Notes: generated from the sequence alone by a model not told the origin. DNA of 7,592 nt from Bacteroidales bacterium (GCA_029931995.1 JAOZQX010000056.1:1-7592), one strand, 5' to 3'. Counted from the stretch's first letter, positions 1 to 7,099 are shown. Numbers and translations are program-made.

Positions 1-1
1 T

Positions 2-277
2 CTCCCGGGCGATGCGGAAGGCTATGAAAAATATGAATACAATGGTAAATTCCAATTGGTGAAAGCCAAGCTCAAAAACTTTGACAAATGGATCACAGGA
101 ACCATTGATTTTGTTTATAATGAAGAGGGTAAATTAATCGTAGGCTATTTTAAAGGAGAACAGTTTGATGCTGAGATTAATTTTACAGTTGATGAAAATA
201 ATAATGTGACTCAATATATTTGGGTTTTGAGCTATGGAGCCACACAAACTTATAGCTTTACCTACGAAGAATTATAA
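2..277 (+). CDS. C-terminal part of an unrecognised beta-rich protein (5' end outside window)
   Basis: The frame is open from the left edge to the TAA at 275-277 and shows 91 residues. The first in-frame start-like codon (TTG at 56) is probably internal, because the reading frame upstream of it is equally protein-like (LPGDAEGYEKYEYNGKFQ). The fragment alternates aromatic and hydrophobic residues with short Asn/Asp/Glu/Gly turns. Examples are YEYNGKFQL, DFVYNEEGKLIVGYF, NFTVDENNNVTQYIW and SFTYEEL, which read as successive beta-hairpins of a loosely repeated type. There is no membrane segment or catalytic motif in the visible part. Such patterns occur in exported Bacteroidota proteins of unknown function, but I do not recognise the family. 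The gene ends one base before the stop of the convergent histidine kinase gene, with no hairpin between them. Confidence 0.75.
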   Translation, partial: LPGDAEGYEKYEYNGKFQLVKAKLKNFDKWITGTIDFVYNEEGKLIVGYFKGEQFDAEINFTVDENNNVTQYIWVLSYGATQTYSFTYEEL

Positions 278-278
278 T

Positions 279-1631
279 CTAAAACTCATTTGGGAAAAAC
301 AATTTCACCCGAGTCCATTTATCTTTTTCTGTAGTTAGTTTTATTTCGCCTCCGTGCAAATGCATAACCTGACGGGCAAAACTCAAACCAATGCCTGTGC
401 CTTTTTCTTTAGTTGAAAAGAATGGTACAAAAACTTTATCAATAAATTCATCGGAAATACCTTTTCCTTTATCAAATATTTCAATACTCACTCCTTTCGA
501 ATATTGAGAAGTTTTTAAGTTTATTTCTTTAGCATCCCTTTTTATTAATGCCTCAACCGAATTACGTATTAAATTTAACAGTACTTGCTCCGTTAAATTT
601 TTATCAACTTTTACTTTTTCGATCTTTTCACTCGTTAAAATAATATTGCAAGCTTTAAATTCAGCATCAGCTAATTGTTTTATGGATTTCAGCAAGTCAT
701 TTAAATCAACAAATTCAAACTGAGCTTCGGGCAAATATGCAATTGAACGATATTTGCTAATAAACTCACTTAGCCCCTCTCCCCTGCCACTTATAATCTC
801 CAGACTTTCAGCCATATCATTAATTAAATTTTGATTCAATTTTGAAGATTCTATTACCTTGCCATCAGGTTTTAATTTTTGACTAATATGTTTTGAAAGC
901 GAAGTTATTGGAGAAATGGTACTCATTATTTCATGAGCCATAATTTGAATGACTTGTTGCCAGGCTAAGACCTCTTTACGGTTCATTTCTTCATTTATAT
1001 CCTGAATCGATACCAATCGAATGATTTCATTTCTCAATTTAAAAACCGAAATATAAAGCATCAACTCCTTGACTTCTTCACCAATGACACATTTAATATA
1101 TCTCTTATTAGAAGCCTTTGATTGAGTGATTTTTAGAAGCAATTGTTTGTCAATCTCTTCTAGTTGATTCCAATGCTTCAAACTACTCAGATTAAGAATT
1201 TTTAAGGCCATTGGGTTGTTTAGTCTAACCTTGCCATCTTCATTAAAAGCTATTATTCCGATTCCAACATGACTGATAAGATTTGAAAGAAACTCCTTCT
1301 CCTCTTCTTGTTTCAATCGTGCCTCAGTCAACAAATTCCACACTTTGCCCATACTTTGAGCAAGGTTTTTAAATGAATTTTCTTTATCAGGAAAATCAAA
1401 ACTGATCTTTGAACCTGATTCATACAAGCTGTTAAAATAATTTGATAAAAAACGGTTGGTATAATTTAAATAATGAATTAATTCAAAAACTGATATTAAA
1501 GCTAAGATTGAAAGCAGAATAAATGTATGGATATAGGTAGAATTAATACCGACTACTCCCAATATAACACAAAGCAAAGCAAAAATGATAAGCCTGAAAA
1601 TCATTCCAAAATAAAACTTTCTATAAACCAT
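279..1631 (-). CDS. NtrY/NtrB-like membrane sensor histidine kinase with PAS domain
   Basis: This 450-residue kinase probably autophosphorylates and passes the phosphate to the response regulator encoded just upstream. Two membrane segments (about residues 8-29 and 33-53) are separated by only a few residues, so there is no periplasmic sensor domain. A charged helical linker (about 95-115) leads to a PAS-like domain (about 113-215). The H-box is MAHEIMSTISP with phospho-accepting His233; HEIM followed by ISP is typical of the NtrY-like group. The HATPase domain shows the N-box (NLIRN, Asn353/Asn357), the G1 box (DKGKGI, 387-392), the F-box (VPFFSTKEKG) and the G2 box (GTGIGLSFA, 411-419), so it looks catalytically intact. 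The ATG at 1631 lies inside the 3' end of the regulator gene (11-nt overlap), which suggests translational coupling. The signal sensed is unknown; the short loop favours a membrane or cytoplasmic cue. Confidence 0.93.
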   Translation of the reverse strand: MVYRKFYFGMIFRLIIFALLCVILGVVGINSTYIHTFILLSILALISVFELIHYLNYTNRFLSNYFNSLYESGSKISFDFPDKENSFKNLAQSMGKVWNLLTEARLKQEEEKEFLSNLISHVGIGIIAFNEDGKVRLNNPMALKILNLSSLKHWNQLEEIDKQLLLKITQSKASNKRYIKCVIGEEVKELMLYISVFKLRNEIIRLVSIQDINEEMNRKEVLAWQQVIQIMAHEIMSTISPITSLSKHISQKLKPDGKVIESSKLNQNLINDMAESLEIISGRGEGLSEFISKYRSIAYLPEAQFEFVDLNDLLKSIKQLADAEFKACNIILTSEKIEKVKVDKNLTEQVLLNLIRNSVEALIKRDAKEINLKTSQYSKGVSIEIFDKGKGISDEFIDKVFVPFFSTKEKGTGIGLSFARQVMHLHGGEIKLTTEKDKWTRVKLFFPNEF

Positions 1632-2985
1632 ACTTCATCATTTTACGATAGACTGAAGGCCGAGATATATTTAATTCTTTTGCAACCTTGGTTATGTTAT
1701 TACCATGATTTTTAATGGCCTTTTCCAAATAGTGCTTTTCAATCTCATCCATTGTTTTAGGCTCAACATCTTGCACATCAGAAAAACCCTTACTCAGACT
1801 AACATCCATCTCCGTAATCGTATCACTCGTACACATTATTACAGACTTTTCAATAGTATTCTCCAATTCTCTAATATTCCCGGGCCAATCGTATTTTTTA
1901 AATAAATCAATCACATCTTTTCCAATGCTTATAGTCTCCTTTCCATATTTTTTACAAAACTTTTTCAGGAAATAGTTAGCGAATAATTCGACATCGCCTG
2001 TTCGTATCCGTAAAGGCGGAAGCTCCAGTTCAATCGTATTTATACGATACAATAAATCTATCCTAAATTCTTCAGCTTCCACCATTTTTTTGATGTCTCT
2101 ATTTGTCGCACATATCAAACGCACATCAATATCTTTAGATTTATTACTTCCTACTGGATTTAGTTTTCTCTGTTCAAGAACAGTAAGTAATTTTGACTGC
2201 ATCGCTAGAGACAGATTTCCGATTTCATCGAGGAATAAAGTTCCTCCATTGGCTAAGTCAAATCTTCCGGCATAATCAGAAATAGCATCTGTAAAAGCAC
2301 CTTTTTTATGACCAAATAATTCACTTTCAAATAAACTCTCGGTCACAGCACCCATATCAACGGCTATAAAGGCTTTATCTTTTCTACTTGAAAGATTATG
2401 AATTTCTCTGGCGATTACATCCTTACCACTCCCATTCTCACCTAAAAGCAAAACATTGGCATCGGTTGGAGCAACTTTTGCTACTTTATTTAATAATTCT
2501 TTGAATTTAACAGAATCCCCAATTAGCTTGCTTCTTAAACTTGAATTTCGGATCAATGCATTTTTATGAAGCTTAAGTTCCGAAATCTGTTTTCTGGATT
2601 GACTCAAATCCGAAGCTGAGATAAGTGTTGTTACTAACTTTTCATTTTCCCAGGGTTTTAAAATAAAATCCTGAGCCCCCAATTTTGTTGCTTCTACTGC
2701 CAGTTTAATATCGCCATAAGCGGTAATCATGACTACTAAAATCTCAGGTAATTTCTTCTTTATTTCTTTTAACCAAAATAAACCTTCTTTTCCTTCCGAT
2801 GCTCCTGCTGTAAAATTCATATCCAGTAATACAACATCCCACTCATCCAACTCAAGTAAATAGTTAATGTTTTCAGGATTATTACTTGTTTTGATCACCG
2901 AGAAATAATCGCCTAGCAGTATCCGCAATGTAGATAACATTACCTGATCGTCATCAATAATTAATATTTTACGATTAATAGCCAT
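1621..2985 (-). CDS. Sigma-54-dependent NtrC-family response regulator (REC-AAA+-HTH_8)
   Basis: This is a 454-residue enhancer-binding protein that would activate RNA polymerase carrying sigma-54. The receiver domain (about 5-122) has acidic pocket Asp11/Asp12, phospho-acceptor Asp55 (LLDMNF), Thr88 and Lys110. A loop rich in Gly and Ser follows Asp55, as is common in Bacteroidota members. The AAA+ domain (about 155-395) has Walker A GENGSGKD (182-189), a GAFTDA loop at 229-234 where GAFTGA is usual, Walker B TLFLDEI with Asp253/Glu254, arginine-finger candidates Arg308 and Arg314, and sensor II WPGNIREL. A Fis-type HTH (about 413-454, ITKVAKELNISRPSVYRKM) ends the protein. I chose the ATG at 2985 because MAINRKILIIDDD places the receiver domain normally. 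A TTG at 3003 would add only MHNNFK and overlaps a putative operator half-site. It is co-transcribed with the kinase and is divergent from the permease, its likely target. Confidence 0.94.
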   Translation of the reverse strand: MAINRKILIIDDDQVMLSTLRILLGDYFSVIKTSNNPENINYLLELDEWDVVLLDMNFTAGASEGKEGLFWLKEIKKKLPEILVVMITAYGDIKLAVEATKLGAQDFILKPWENEKLVTTLISASDLSQSRKQISELKLHKNALIRNSSLRSKLIGDSVKFKELLNKVAKVAPTDANVLLLGENGSGKDVIAREIHNLSSRKDKAFIAVDMGAVTESLFESELFGHKKGAFTDAISDYAGRFDLANGGTLFLDEIGNLSLAMQSKLLTVLEQRKLNPVGSNKSKDIDVRLICATNRDIKKMVEAEEFRIDLLYRINTIELELPPLRIRTGDVELFANYFLKKFCKKYGKETISIGKDVIDLFKKYDWPGNIRELENTIEKSVIMCTSDTITEMDVSLSKGFSDVQDVEPKTMDEIEKHYLEKAIKNHGNNITKVAKELNISRPSVYRKMMKYGL

Positions 2986-3002
2986 TTTAAAATTGTTATG
3001 CA

Positions 3003-3068
3003 ATGTTACATAAATATACTTGTAATGTAATAATATGTTACACTAAAATTTAACATAAAAAATGTAAC
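3003..3068. promoter_or_regulatory. Candidate operator array of TTACA/TGTAA half-sites
   Basis: Five half-sites lie in 66 bp: TTACA at 3006-3010 and 3038-3042, and TGTAA at 3021-3025, 3026-3030 and 3063-3067. ATGTTACA occurs exactly twice (3003-3010 and 3035-3042), 32 bp apart, close to three helical turns. The pair TGTAA-N12-TTACA (3021-3042) forms a 22-bp inverted repeat with matching outer arms. GTTACAT (3005-3011) is the exact reverse complement of ATGTAAC (3062-3068). The array lies between the regulator gene and the permease, upstream of a sigma-54-like promoter. If transcription starts near 3123, the 3038-3067 pair is centred about 70 bp upstream. Paired inverted sites at such distances are what a dimeric Fis-type HTH activator would use. 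That the adjacent regulator binds here is inference. AT-rich composition favours chance matches, but the exact repetition argues against chance alone. Confidence 0.5.
3011..3018 (-). promoter_or_regulatory. Possible -7 element for the regulator-kinase operon
   Basis: On the minus strand this reads TATATTTA, close to the Bacteroidota -7 consensus TAnnTTTG. It would place transcription start near 3003, giving a short leader before the ATG at 2985. I see no convincing -33 TTG at the right distance, so the call is weak. TTACA/TGTAA half-sites flank it on both sides (3006-3010 and 3021-3030), so a regulator bound there could affect its own transcription. No GG-N10-GC sigma-54 pattern faces this direction. 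Confidence 0.2.
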
Positions 3069-3096
3069 CATTTTGTTTACTGGAAGTTATATTTTA

Positions 3097-3112
3097 TGGT
3101 ATGTAATTCGCT
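3097..3112 (+). promoter_or_regulatory. Sigma-54 (-24/-12) promoter for the permease gene
   Basis: The sequence TGGTATGTAATTCGCT has GG at 3098-3099 and GC at 3110-3111 separated by exactly 10 bases, the invariant spacing of sigma-54 promoters (consensus TGGCAC-N5-TTGC). The C of TTGGCAC and the second T of TTGC are not matched, but the four core bases are. It is the only GG-N10-GC facing the permease in the intergenic region. Transcription would begin near 3123, about 20 nt before the ATG at 3144. The divergent neighbouring gene encodes a sigma-54 activator, which supports the call. Confidence 0.55.
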
Positions 3113-3143
3113 TTTAATAAAAAGAATTATAAATTTGATCATT

Positions 3144-5528
3144 ATGTGGAAAAATTATTTCATCGCATCCTATCGTTTTTTAAAGAGATATAAAGGATAT
3201 ACACTTTTAAATCTCATCGGTTTATCCATTGGGATTGCTAGCAGCATTTTTATTTTTTTATGGGTTTTGGATGAATTAAACTATGATAAGCATCATAAAA
3301 GTTATAAAAATATTTACAGACTAGTTCAAACTCAAGATAATGGTTATAAAGTAGCAGCTACTTCTGCCCCCTACACTCCTGTTCTCAATGAGTTACTCCC
3401 TGAAATTAAGGAAGCCTTTCGAATAAGGCCCTATCCTGGTGAGCTTATGTTTGAATCAAATGAGAATAAGTTTTATGAAAAAGAAGTATTATTTGCCGAT
3501 TCTACGATTCTCAAAGTTCTCACTTTTGATTTTATTTCGGGTGATGAACATGCTTTATACGATCTTAATAGTATAGTAATTACCGAGAGCACCGCACAAA
3601 AATATTTTGGAAACGAGGATCCATTTGGTCAGATCATCAAATTAAACAATGGAACAGCTCTTAAGGTAACGGGTGTAATAAAAGATATTCCTAAAAACTC
3701 TCATATCCAATTTGATATGTTGCTCAATTTTGAGATGCTAGTACAAGCTGGCTGGTTTATGGGCTGGGATAATAATTTTTATTATGGATATTTCTTGCTG
3801 GAAAATAATGTTGATATAGAGTCATTAAATTATAAGTTTGCCAAAACTCTATCAAAATACATAAGTGATAATTTAGGAAACAATGGAGTAGATAGAGTTA
3901 GATCTGAAGAAGATTTTCCAATACTTTGGTTGCAAGCTCTTGAAGATATCCATTTACACTCTGATTTTAATATTGACTTATATTCTCATACTCAACCCGG
4001 GATACAGTATGTCTACTTTTTCTCGATTATTGGATTTGTAATTCTAATTATCACTGCTATAAATTATACAAACCTTGCCATTGCTCGCTATACTCGAAGA
4101 ACTATTGAAGTCGGAATCAGAAAAGCTTGTGGAGCTGTACGTAGCCAATTAACAGGTCAATTTTTGTTTGAATCCATTTTTTTGACTTTGCTGGCATATC
4201 TGATTGGGATTTTTTTAGTCGAAATTTTCATACCACAATTTAATCAGTTCACTGATAAAAACCTTTCATTTTCATATACTGATTGGCGTATCATTGTAGG
4301 AGCCGTTTCAATAATACTATTTACCGGAATTGCATCCGGGAGCTATCCTGCCCTATTTCTTTCTTCTTTATCTCCAATTAATGCTATCAGAGGTATTGAG
4401 AAAAAGGGTTCATCCAATTTCAGAAAAATATTAGTGATTGTACAATTCATTATGGGTGCTATCCTAATAATTAGTACTCTTACAGTATATAAACAATTGG
4501 ATTTCATACAAAAGAAAAAGCTGGGTTTTAATAAGGAGCATTTAATTTATATCACAACCAAAGGTGATTTAAATAGGAAATTTGATTTTTTTAAAAACGA
4601 ATTAAAAAAGACAACTGATGTGTTAAATGTGAGTTATTGCAGTGCTCTTCCAACCTATACTGTTCATTCTACGACTGGTTTTCACTGGGGAGAAAACACC
4701 GAAAATCATAATATTCTGCTTCACCGAGAAACAATTGAGCAAGACTATCTCGAAACAATGGGTATTGAATTGATAGCCGGTAGAAATTACATAGAAAATA
4801 GTAGCTCTGATTCAGCAAATTACATTGCCAATGAAACCTTAATCAAAAGAATTGGATTAAAAAATCCAATCGATCATGAATTTACATTATGGAACCGCAG
4901 AGGAAGAATAATTGGAGTAATGAAAGATTTCAATTTCAAATCATTACATAAGCCTGTCGAACCTCTTTTATATCATATTGGAAGAAGGGTTGATAACTAT
5001 ATTATGATTCGTTTAAAAGGTAATGATGTTATATCAGAAATTGAAACGGTAAAAAAAGTATATGAAGAAATAAACCCTGCATTTCCTTTCGATTTTCATT
5101 TTCTGGATGCTGATTATAATCAATTATATAAAGCTGAAAAAATGACCGGTGAATTATTTGCAAGTTTTAGCATAATAGCCATTTTTCTTGCTTGTTTAGG
5201 ATTCTTTGGTTTGTCATCTTATATGGCTGAGCAACGCAGCAAAGAAATTGCTGTTCGTAAAGTGTTTGGATCTTCACCCAAAGAAATTGGAATTAAACTG
5301 ATTTGGAGTTTCACCAAATGGATTTTACTTGCCAATATAATAGCAATCCCTATTGCCTATTATGTTTTAAATTCATGGCTCGATAAATTTGCATACAGGG
5401 TTTCGTTAGGCTATCAAGTATTTTTTTTAACTATCACTTTTACCATCATTATAGCCATTTCAGCCCAATTAATTCAAGTCATAAAAGCAATTCAAAAAAA
5501 TCCTGCAGACTCGCTAAAGTATGAATAA
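3144..5528 (+). CDS. FtsX/MacB-type ABC transporter permease (two-module, 8 predicted TM)
   Basis: This 794-residue inner-membrane protein has a duplicated MacB_PCD-FtsX layout. TM1 is at about 21-43 (LLNLIGLSIGIASSIFIFLW), followed by a large periplasmic domain (about 45-285). The first FtsX module has TMs near 290-312, 338-362 and 383-405, with the characteristic GIRKACGA coupling segment. The second half starts with a TM at about 427-446 and a periplasmic domain (about 450-665). It ends with TMs near 671-693, 719-742 and 757-782 and the matching AVRKVFGSS segment. Proteins of this family are MacB-like mechanotransmission permeases that need a separate ATPase, and none is in the window. I chose the ATG at 3144 (MWKNYF) because family members begin this way. 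The in-frame ATG at 3096 adds a 16-residue extension that overlaps the sigma-54-like promoter and would precede its transcription start. The substrate is unknown; lipoprotein, peptide or antibiotic handling, or envelope-stress functions, are possible. Confidence 0.92.
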   Translation: MWKNYFIASYRFLKRYKGYTLLNLIGLSIGIASSIFIFLWVLDELNYDKHHKSYKNIYRLVQTQDNGYKVAATSAPYTPVLNELLPEIKEAFRIRPYPGELMFESNENKFYEKEVLFADSTILKVLTFDFISGDEHALYDLNSIVITESTAQKYFGNEDPFGQIIKLNNGTALKVTGVIKDIPKNSHIQFDMLLNFEMLVQAGWFMGWDNNFYYGYFLLENNVDIESLNYKFAKTLSKYISDNLGNNGVDRVRSEEDFPILWLQALEDIHLHSDFNIDLYSHTQPGIQYVYFFSIIGFVILIITAINYTNLAIARYTRRTIEVGIRKACGAVRSQLTGQFLFESIFLTLLAYLIGIFLVEIFIPQFNQFTDKNLSFSYTDWRIIVGAVSIILFTGIASGSYPALFLSSLSPINAIRGIEKKGSSNFRKILVIVQFIMGAILIISTLTVYKQLDFIQKKKLGFNKEHLIYITTKGDLNRKFDFFKNELKKTTDVLNVSYCSALPTYTVHSTTGFHWGENTENHNILLHRETIEQDYLETMGIELIAGRNYIENSSSDSANYIANETLIKRIGLKNPIDHEFTLWNRRGRIIGVMKDFNFKSLHKPVEPLLYHIGRRVDNYIMIRLKGNDVISEIETVKKVYEEINPAFPFDFHFLDADYNQLYKAEKMTGELFASFSIIAIFLACLGFFGLSSYMAEQRSKEIAVRKVFGSSPKEIGIKLIWSFTKWILLANIIAIPIAYYVLNSWLDKFAYRVSLGYQVFFLTITFTIIIAISAQLIQVIKAIQKNPADSLKYE

Positions 5529-5542
5529 AGCATTTTTTCAGG

Positions 5543-5563
5543 TATCATATAATGATAATTTTT
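5543..5563 (+). terminator. Weak hairpin with T-run after the permease gene
   Basis: TATCAT (5543-5548) and ATGATA (5552-5557) form a perfect 6-bp stem around a 3-nt loop, followed within two bases by TTTTT (5559-5563). This has the geometry of an intrinsic terminator 15 bases after the permease stop, but the stem has only one G-C pair and would be weak. It could be chance in AT-rich DNA. Confidence 0.3.
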
Positions 5564-5565
5564 GT

Positions 5566-5598
5566 ATTGAAATAATTCAGAAAGAATAGCTAATTTTA
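5566..5598 (+). promoter_or_regulatory. Probable Bacteroidota-type promoter of the peptidase gene
   Basis: ATTG at 5566-5569 and TAATTTTA at 5591-5598 are 21 bases apart. They match the -33 TTG and -7 TAnnTTTG (7 of 8 positions) layout of the primary sigma factor in Bacteroidota. Transcription would begin around 5604, leaving a leader of about 25 nt before the ATG at 5630. No GG-N10-GC pattern is present, so this gene is probably not under the same sigma-54 control as the permease. Confidence 0.4.
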
Positions 5599-5629
5599 GG
5601 CTCGCTTTTTAATGAATATTTTTAATACT

Positions 5630-7000
5630 ATGAAAAAGTTTATTGCTTATACCTGCTGTGTTCTTACCCTGATTTCGTGCCAAACAAATGAAACCAGTGT
5701 TGATGAAAGTGCAACTATCAAAAAAATATACGACAATGCCCTAACAACTGATTTGGCTTATAATCAGCTAGAACGTTTATGTAAGGAAGCCCCCGGCCGA
5801 TTGATTGGTACACCCAACTCATTTATTGCAGTAGAACTAATGAAGGAATATCTGGAAGGAATGGGGTTCGACAATGTCTTCCTCCAAGAGTTTAGTTCTC
5901 CGGCCTGGATTTGTCATTCTGCTTCCGCAAGCATAAATTTGGAGGGCGAAGAAATTCCATTAAAAATTGACGCATTAGGACCTTCGGGTTCAACACCGAA
6001 GCAAGGCATAAGTGCCGAAATTATCGAAGTTTTTAGTTTGGATGAATTGCGTGAATTGGGCAAAGAAAAAGTTGAAGGCAAAATTGTTTTTTACAATCGC
6101 CCAATGTCTGCAACCCACTATAATGTTTTCCAAGCCTACGGCGAAGCTGTAGATCAACGATATTGGGGGCCATCTGCTGCCAGAGACTTAGGGGCTGTGG
6201 GTTCGATTACCCGTTCGCTTACGTACAATCTGGATGATTTTCCACATACCGGAAGTTGCAGGTTAGAAGGAGAAAAAATTCCGGCCATTGCTGTTTCAAC
6301 CAATGATGCAGACAAATTAAGTAAAGCTTTAAAAGCAAACCCTCATTTAAAAGTAAATATTAAAGTTGATGCCGAAGATATAGTTACCGACACTTACAAT
6401 TTAATTGCCGATTTAAAAGGTAGTGAAAAACCGGATAAATACATTGTGGTGGGCGGACATATCGACGCTTGGCATAATACCGAAGGTGCACAAGATGATG
6501 GTATTGGTTGTTTGCAATCGACCGAAGTTTTGCGCTTGTTTAAAGAAAATGGAATAAGACCAAAACGTACAATCCGTGCTATTATGTATATGGATGAAGA
6601 ATTGTATCAATCGGGTGGAAATTCGTATTTGGCCTACTCCAAAGAAAATAATATCAAGAATTATTTTGCCATGGAATCAGATGCCGGAGGTTATACACCT
6701 CGCGGTTTTACCATTGATGCATCCGAAAAAGTAATTGCAAAGATGCTTGAATACAAACACTACCTCGAACCCTATGGAATTCATTATATGATTGCCGGAG
6801 GTGGCGGGGTAGATATTGGACCTCTAAAAGAATTGGGTGTACCACTTTGCGGTTTTCGTGCCGACTGGCAACGTTATTACGACATCCACCATTGTGCCAA
6901 CGATACCTTTGAACAAGTGAATATGCGCGAAATGCAATTGGGCAGTGCAGCTATGGCCAGCCTTATTTATTTAATTGATAAATACGATTTAGCTAATTAA
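5630..7000 (+). CDS. Secreted M28-family zinc metallopeptidase lipoprotein, carboxypeptidase Q-like
   Basis: This is a 456-residue exported peptidase, probably releasing amino acids or dipeptides outside the cytoplasm. Residues 1-17 (MKKFIAYTCCVLTLISC) form a signal peptide with lipobox LISC, making Cys17 the lipidated residue. A pre-catalytic region (about 40-115) precedes a PA-like insert (about 125-240, with GPSAARDLGAVGSITRSLT). The M28 catalytic domain follows at about 255-455. The expected metal ligands and catalytic residues are visible: His277 and Asp279 in GGHIDAW, Asp289 in GAQDDG, Glu323/Glu324 in MDEE, Asp351 in ESDAGG and His421 in HHCANDT. The His-to-Asp spacing in GGHIDAW...GAQDD is the same as in plasma glutamate carboxypeptidase (carboxypeptidase Q). 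An ATG at 5612 would add MNIFNT before a normal MKK signal start, so 5630 is preferred. It follows the permease by 101 bp and probably has its own promoter. The exact substrate cannot be read from sequence. Confidence 0.9.
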   Translation: MKKFIAYTCCVLTLISCQTNETSVDESATIKKIYDNALTTDLAYNQLERLCKEAPGRLIGTPNSFIAVELMKEYLEGMGFDNVFLQEFSSPAWICHSASASINLEGEEIPLKIDALGPSGSTPKQGISAEIIEVFSLDELRELGKEKVEGKIVFYNRPMSATHYNVFQAYGEAVDQRYWGPSAARDLGAVGSITRSLTYNLDDFPHTGSCRLEGEKIPAIAVSTNDADKLSKALKANPHLKVNIKVDAEDIVTDTYNLIADLKGSEKPDKYIVVGGHIDAWHNTEGAQDDGIGCLQSTEVLRLFKENGIRPKRTIRAIMYMDEELYQSGGNSYLAYSKENNIKNYFAMESDAGGYTPRGFTIDASEKVIAKMLEYKHYLEPYGIHYMIAGGGGVDIGPLKELGVPLCGFRADWQRYYDIHHCANDTFEQVNMREMQLGSAAMASLIYLIDKYDLAN

Positions 7001-7099
7001 GAGTTAATAATTAGGAATTAGGAATTGCTATAATTAAACAATAGCAAATAATGACATAATTCTAAATTCTAAATTCCTAATTGATAATTAAACCAACTC
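7001..7099. repeat. 99-bp AT-rich imperfect palindrome filling the gap between convergent genes
   Basis: The element begins directly after the peptidase TAA and ends at the last base of the hydrolase stop codon. Its ends are GAGTT (7001-7005) and AACTC (7095-7099). Inside, AATTAGGAATT (7009-7019) is an exact reverse complement of AATTCCTAATT (7072-7082). The left arm is a tandem AATTAGG repeat (7009-7026). The right arm carries AATTCTAAATTCTAAATTCCTAATT-type repeats (7058-7082). A small hairpin occupies the centre. Layered arms with tandem 7-mers suggest a dispersed intergenic repeat of the REP or MITE kind. No transposase is present, and copy number elsewhere in the genome cannot be seen here. 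It could instead simply be a bidirectional terminator. Confidence 0.6.
7025..7047. terminator. Central hairpin, possible bidirectional terminator
   Basis: TTGCTAT (7025-7031) and ATAGCAA (7041-7047) form a perfect 7-bp stem with a 9-nt loop in the middle of the larger palindrome. It lies between two convergent stop codons (7000 and 7101), where transcripts from both sides must end. Neither side has a real T-run directly after the stem, so classical intrinsic termination is uncertain. The larger outer stem could add stability. Confidence 0.3.

Noticed and set aside
56..277. A complete 73-residue small protein starting at TTG 56.
   Set aside because: The same frame continues open to the left edge with equally protein-like sequence, so this is the tail of a larger gene.
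1527..1905. Plus-strand open frames opposite the kinase and regulator genes (also 2090-2275).
   Set aside because: They are antisense shadows of well-supported coding sequence and show no recognisable protein features.
2986..3003. TTG start at 3003 for the response regulator.
   Set aside because: It adds only MHNNFK before the ATG at 2985, which gives a normal receiver-domain N-terminus. No ribosome binding site favours the TTG.
3096..3143. Longer permease start at ATG 3096 (MVCNSLLIKR...).
   Set aside because: It overlaps the GG-N10-GC promoter, would lie before the predicted transcript start, and precedes the MWKNYF opening typical of this family.
6413..6610. Minus-strand open frame within the peptidase gene.
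   Set aside because: It lies opposite the M28 catalytic core, which has clear metal-ligand motifs. The antisense protein has low-complexity, shadow-like content.
7001..7099. CRISPR-like array suggested by the AATTAGG/CTAAATT repeats.
   Set aside because: The repeats are 7 bases long, directly adjacent, have no spacers, and are arranged as inverted arms.
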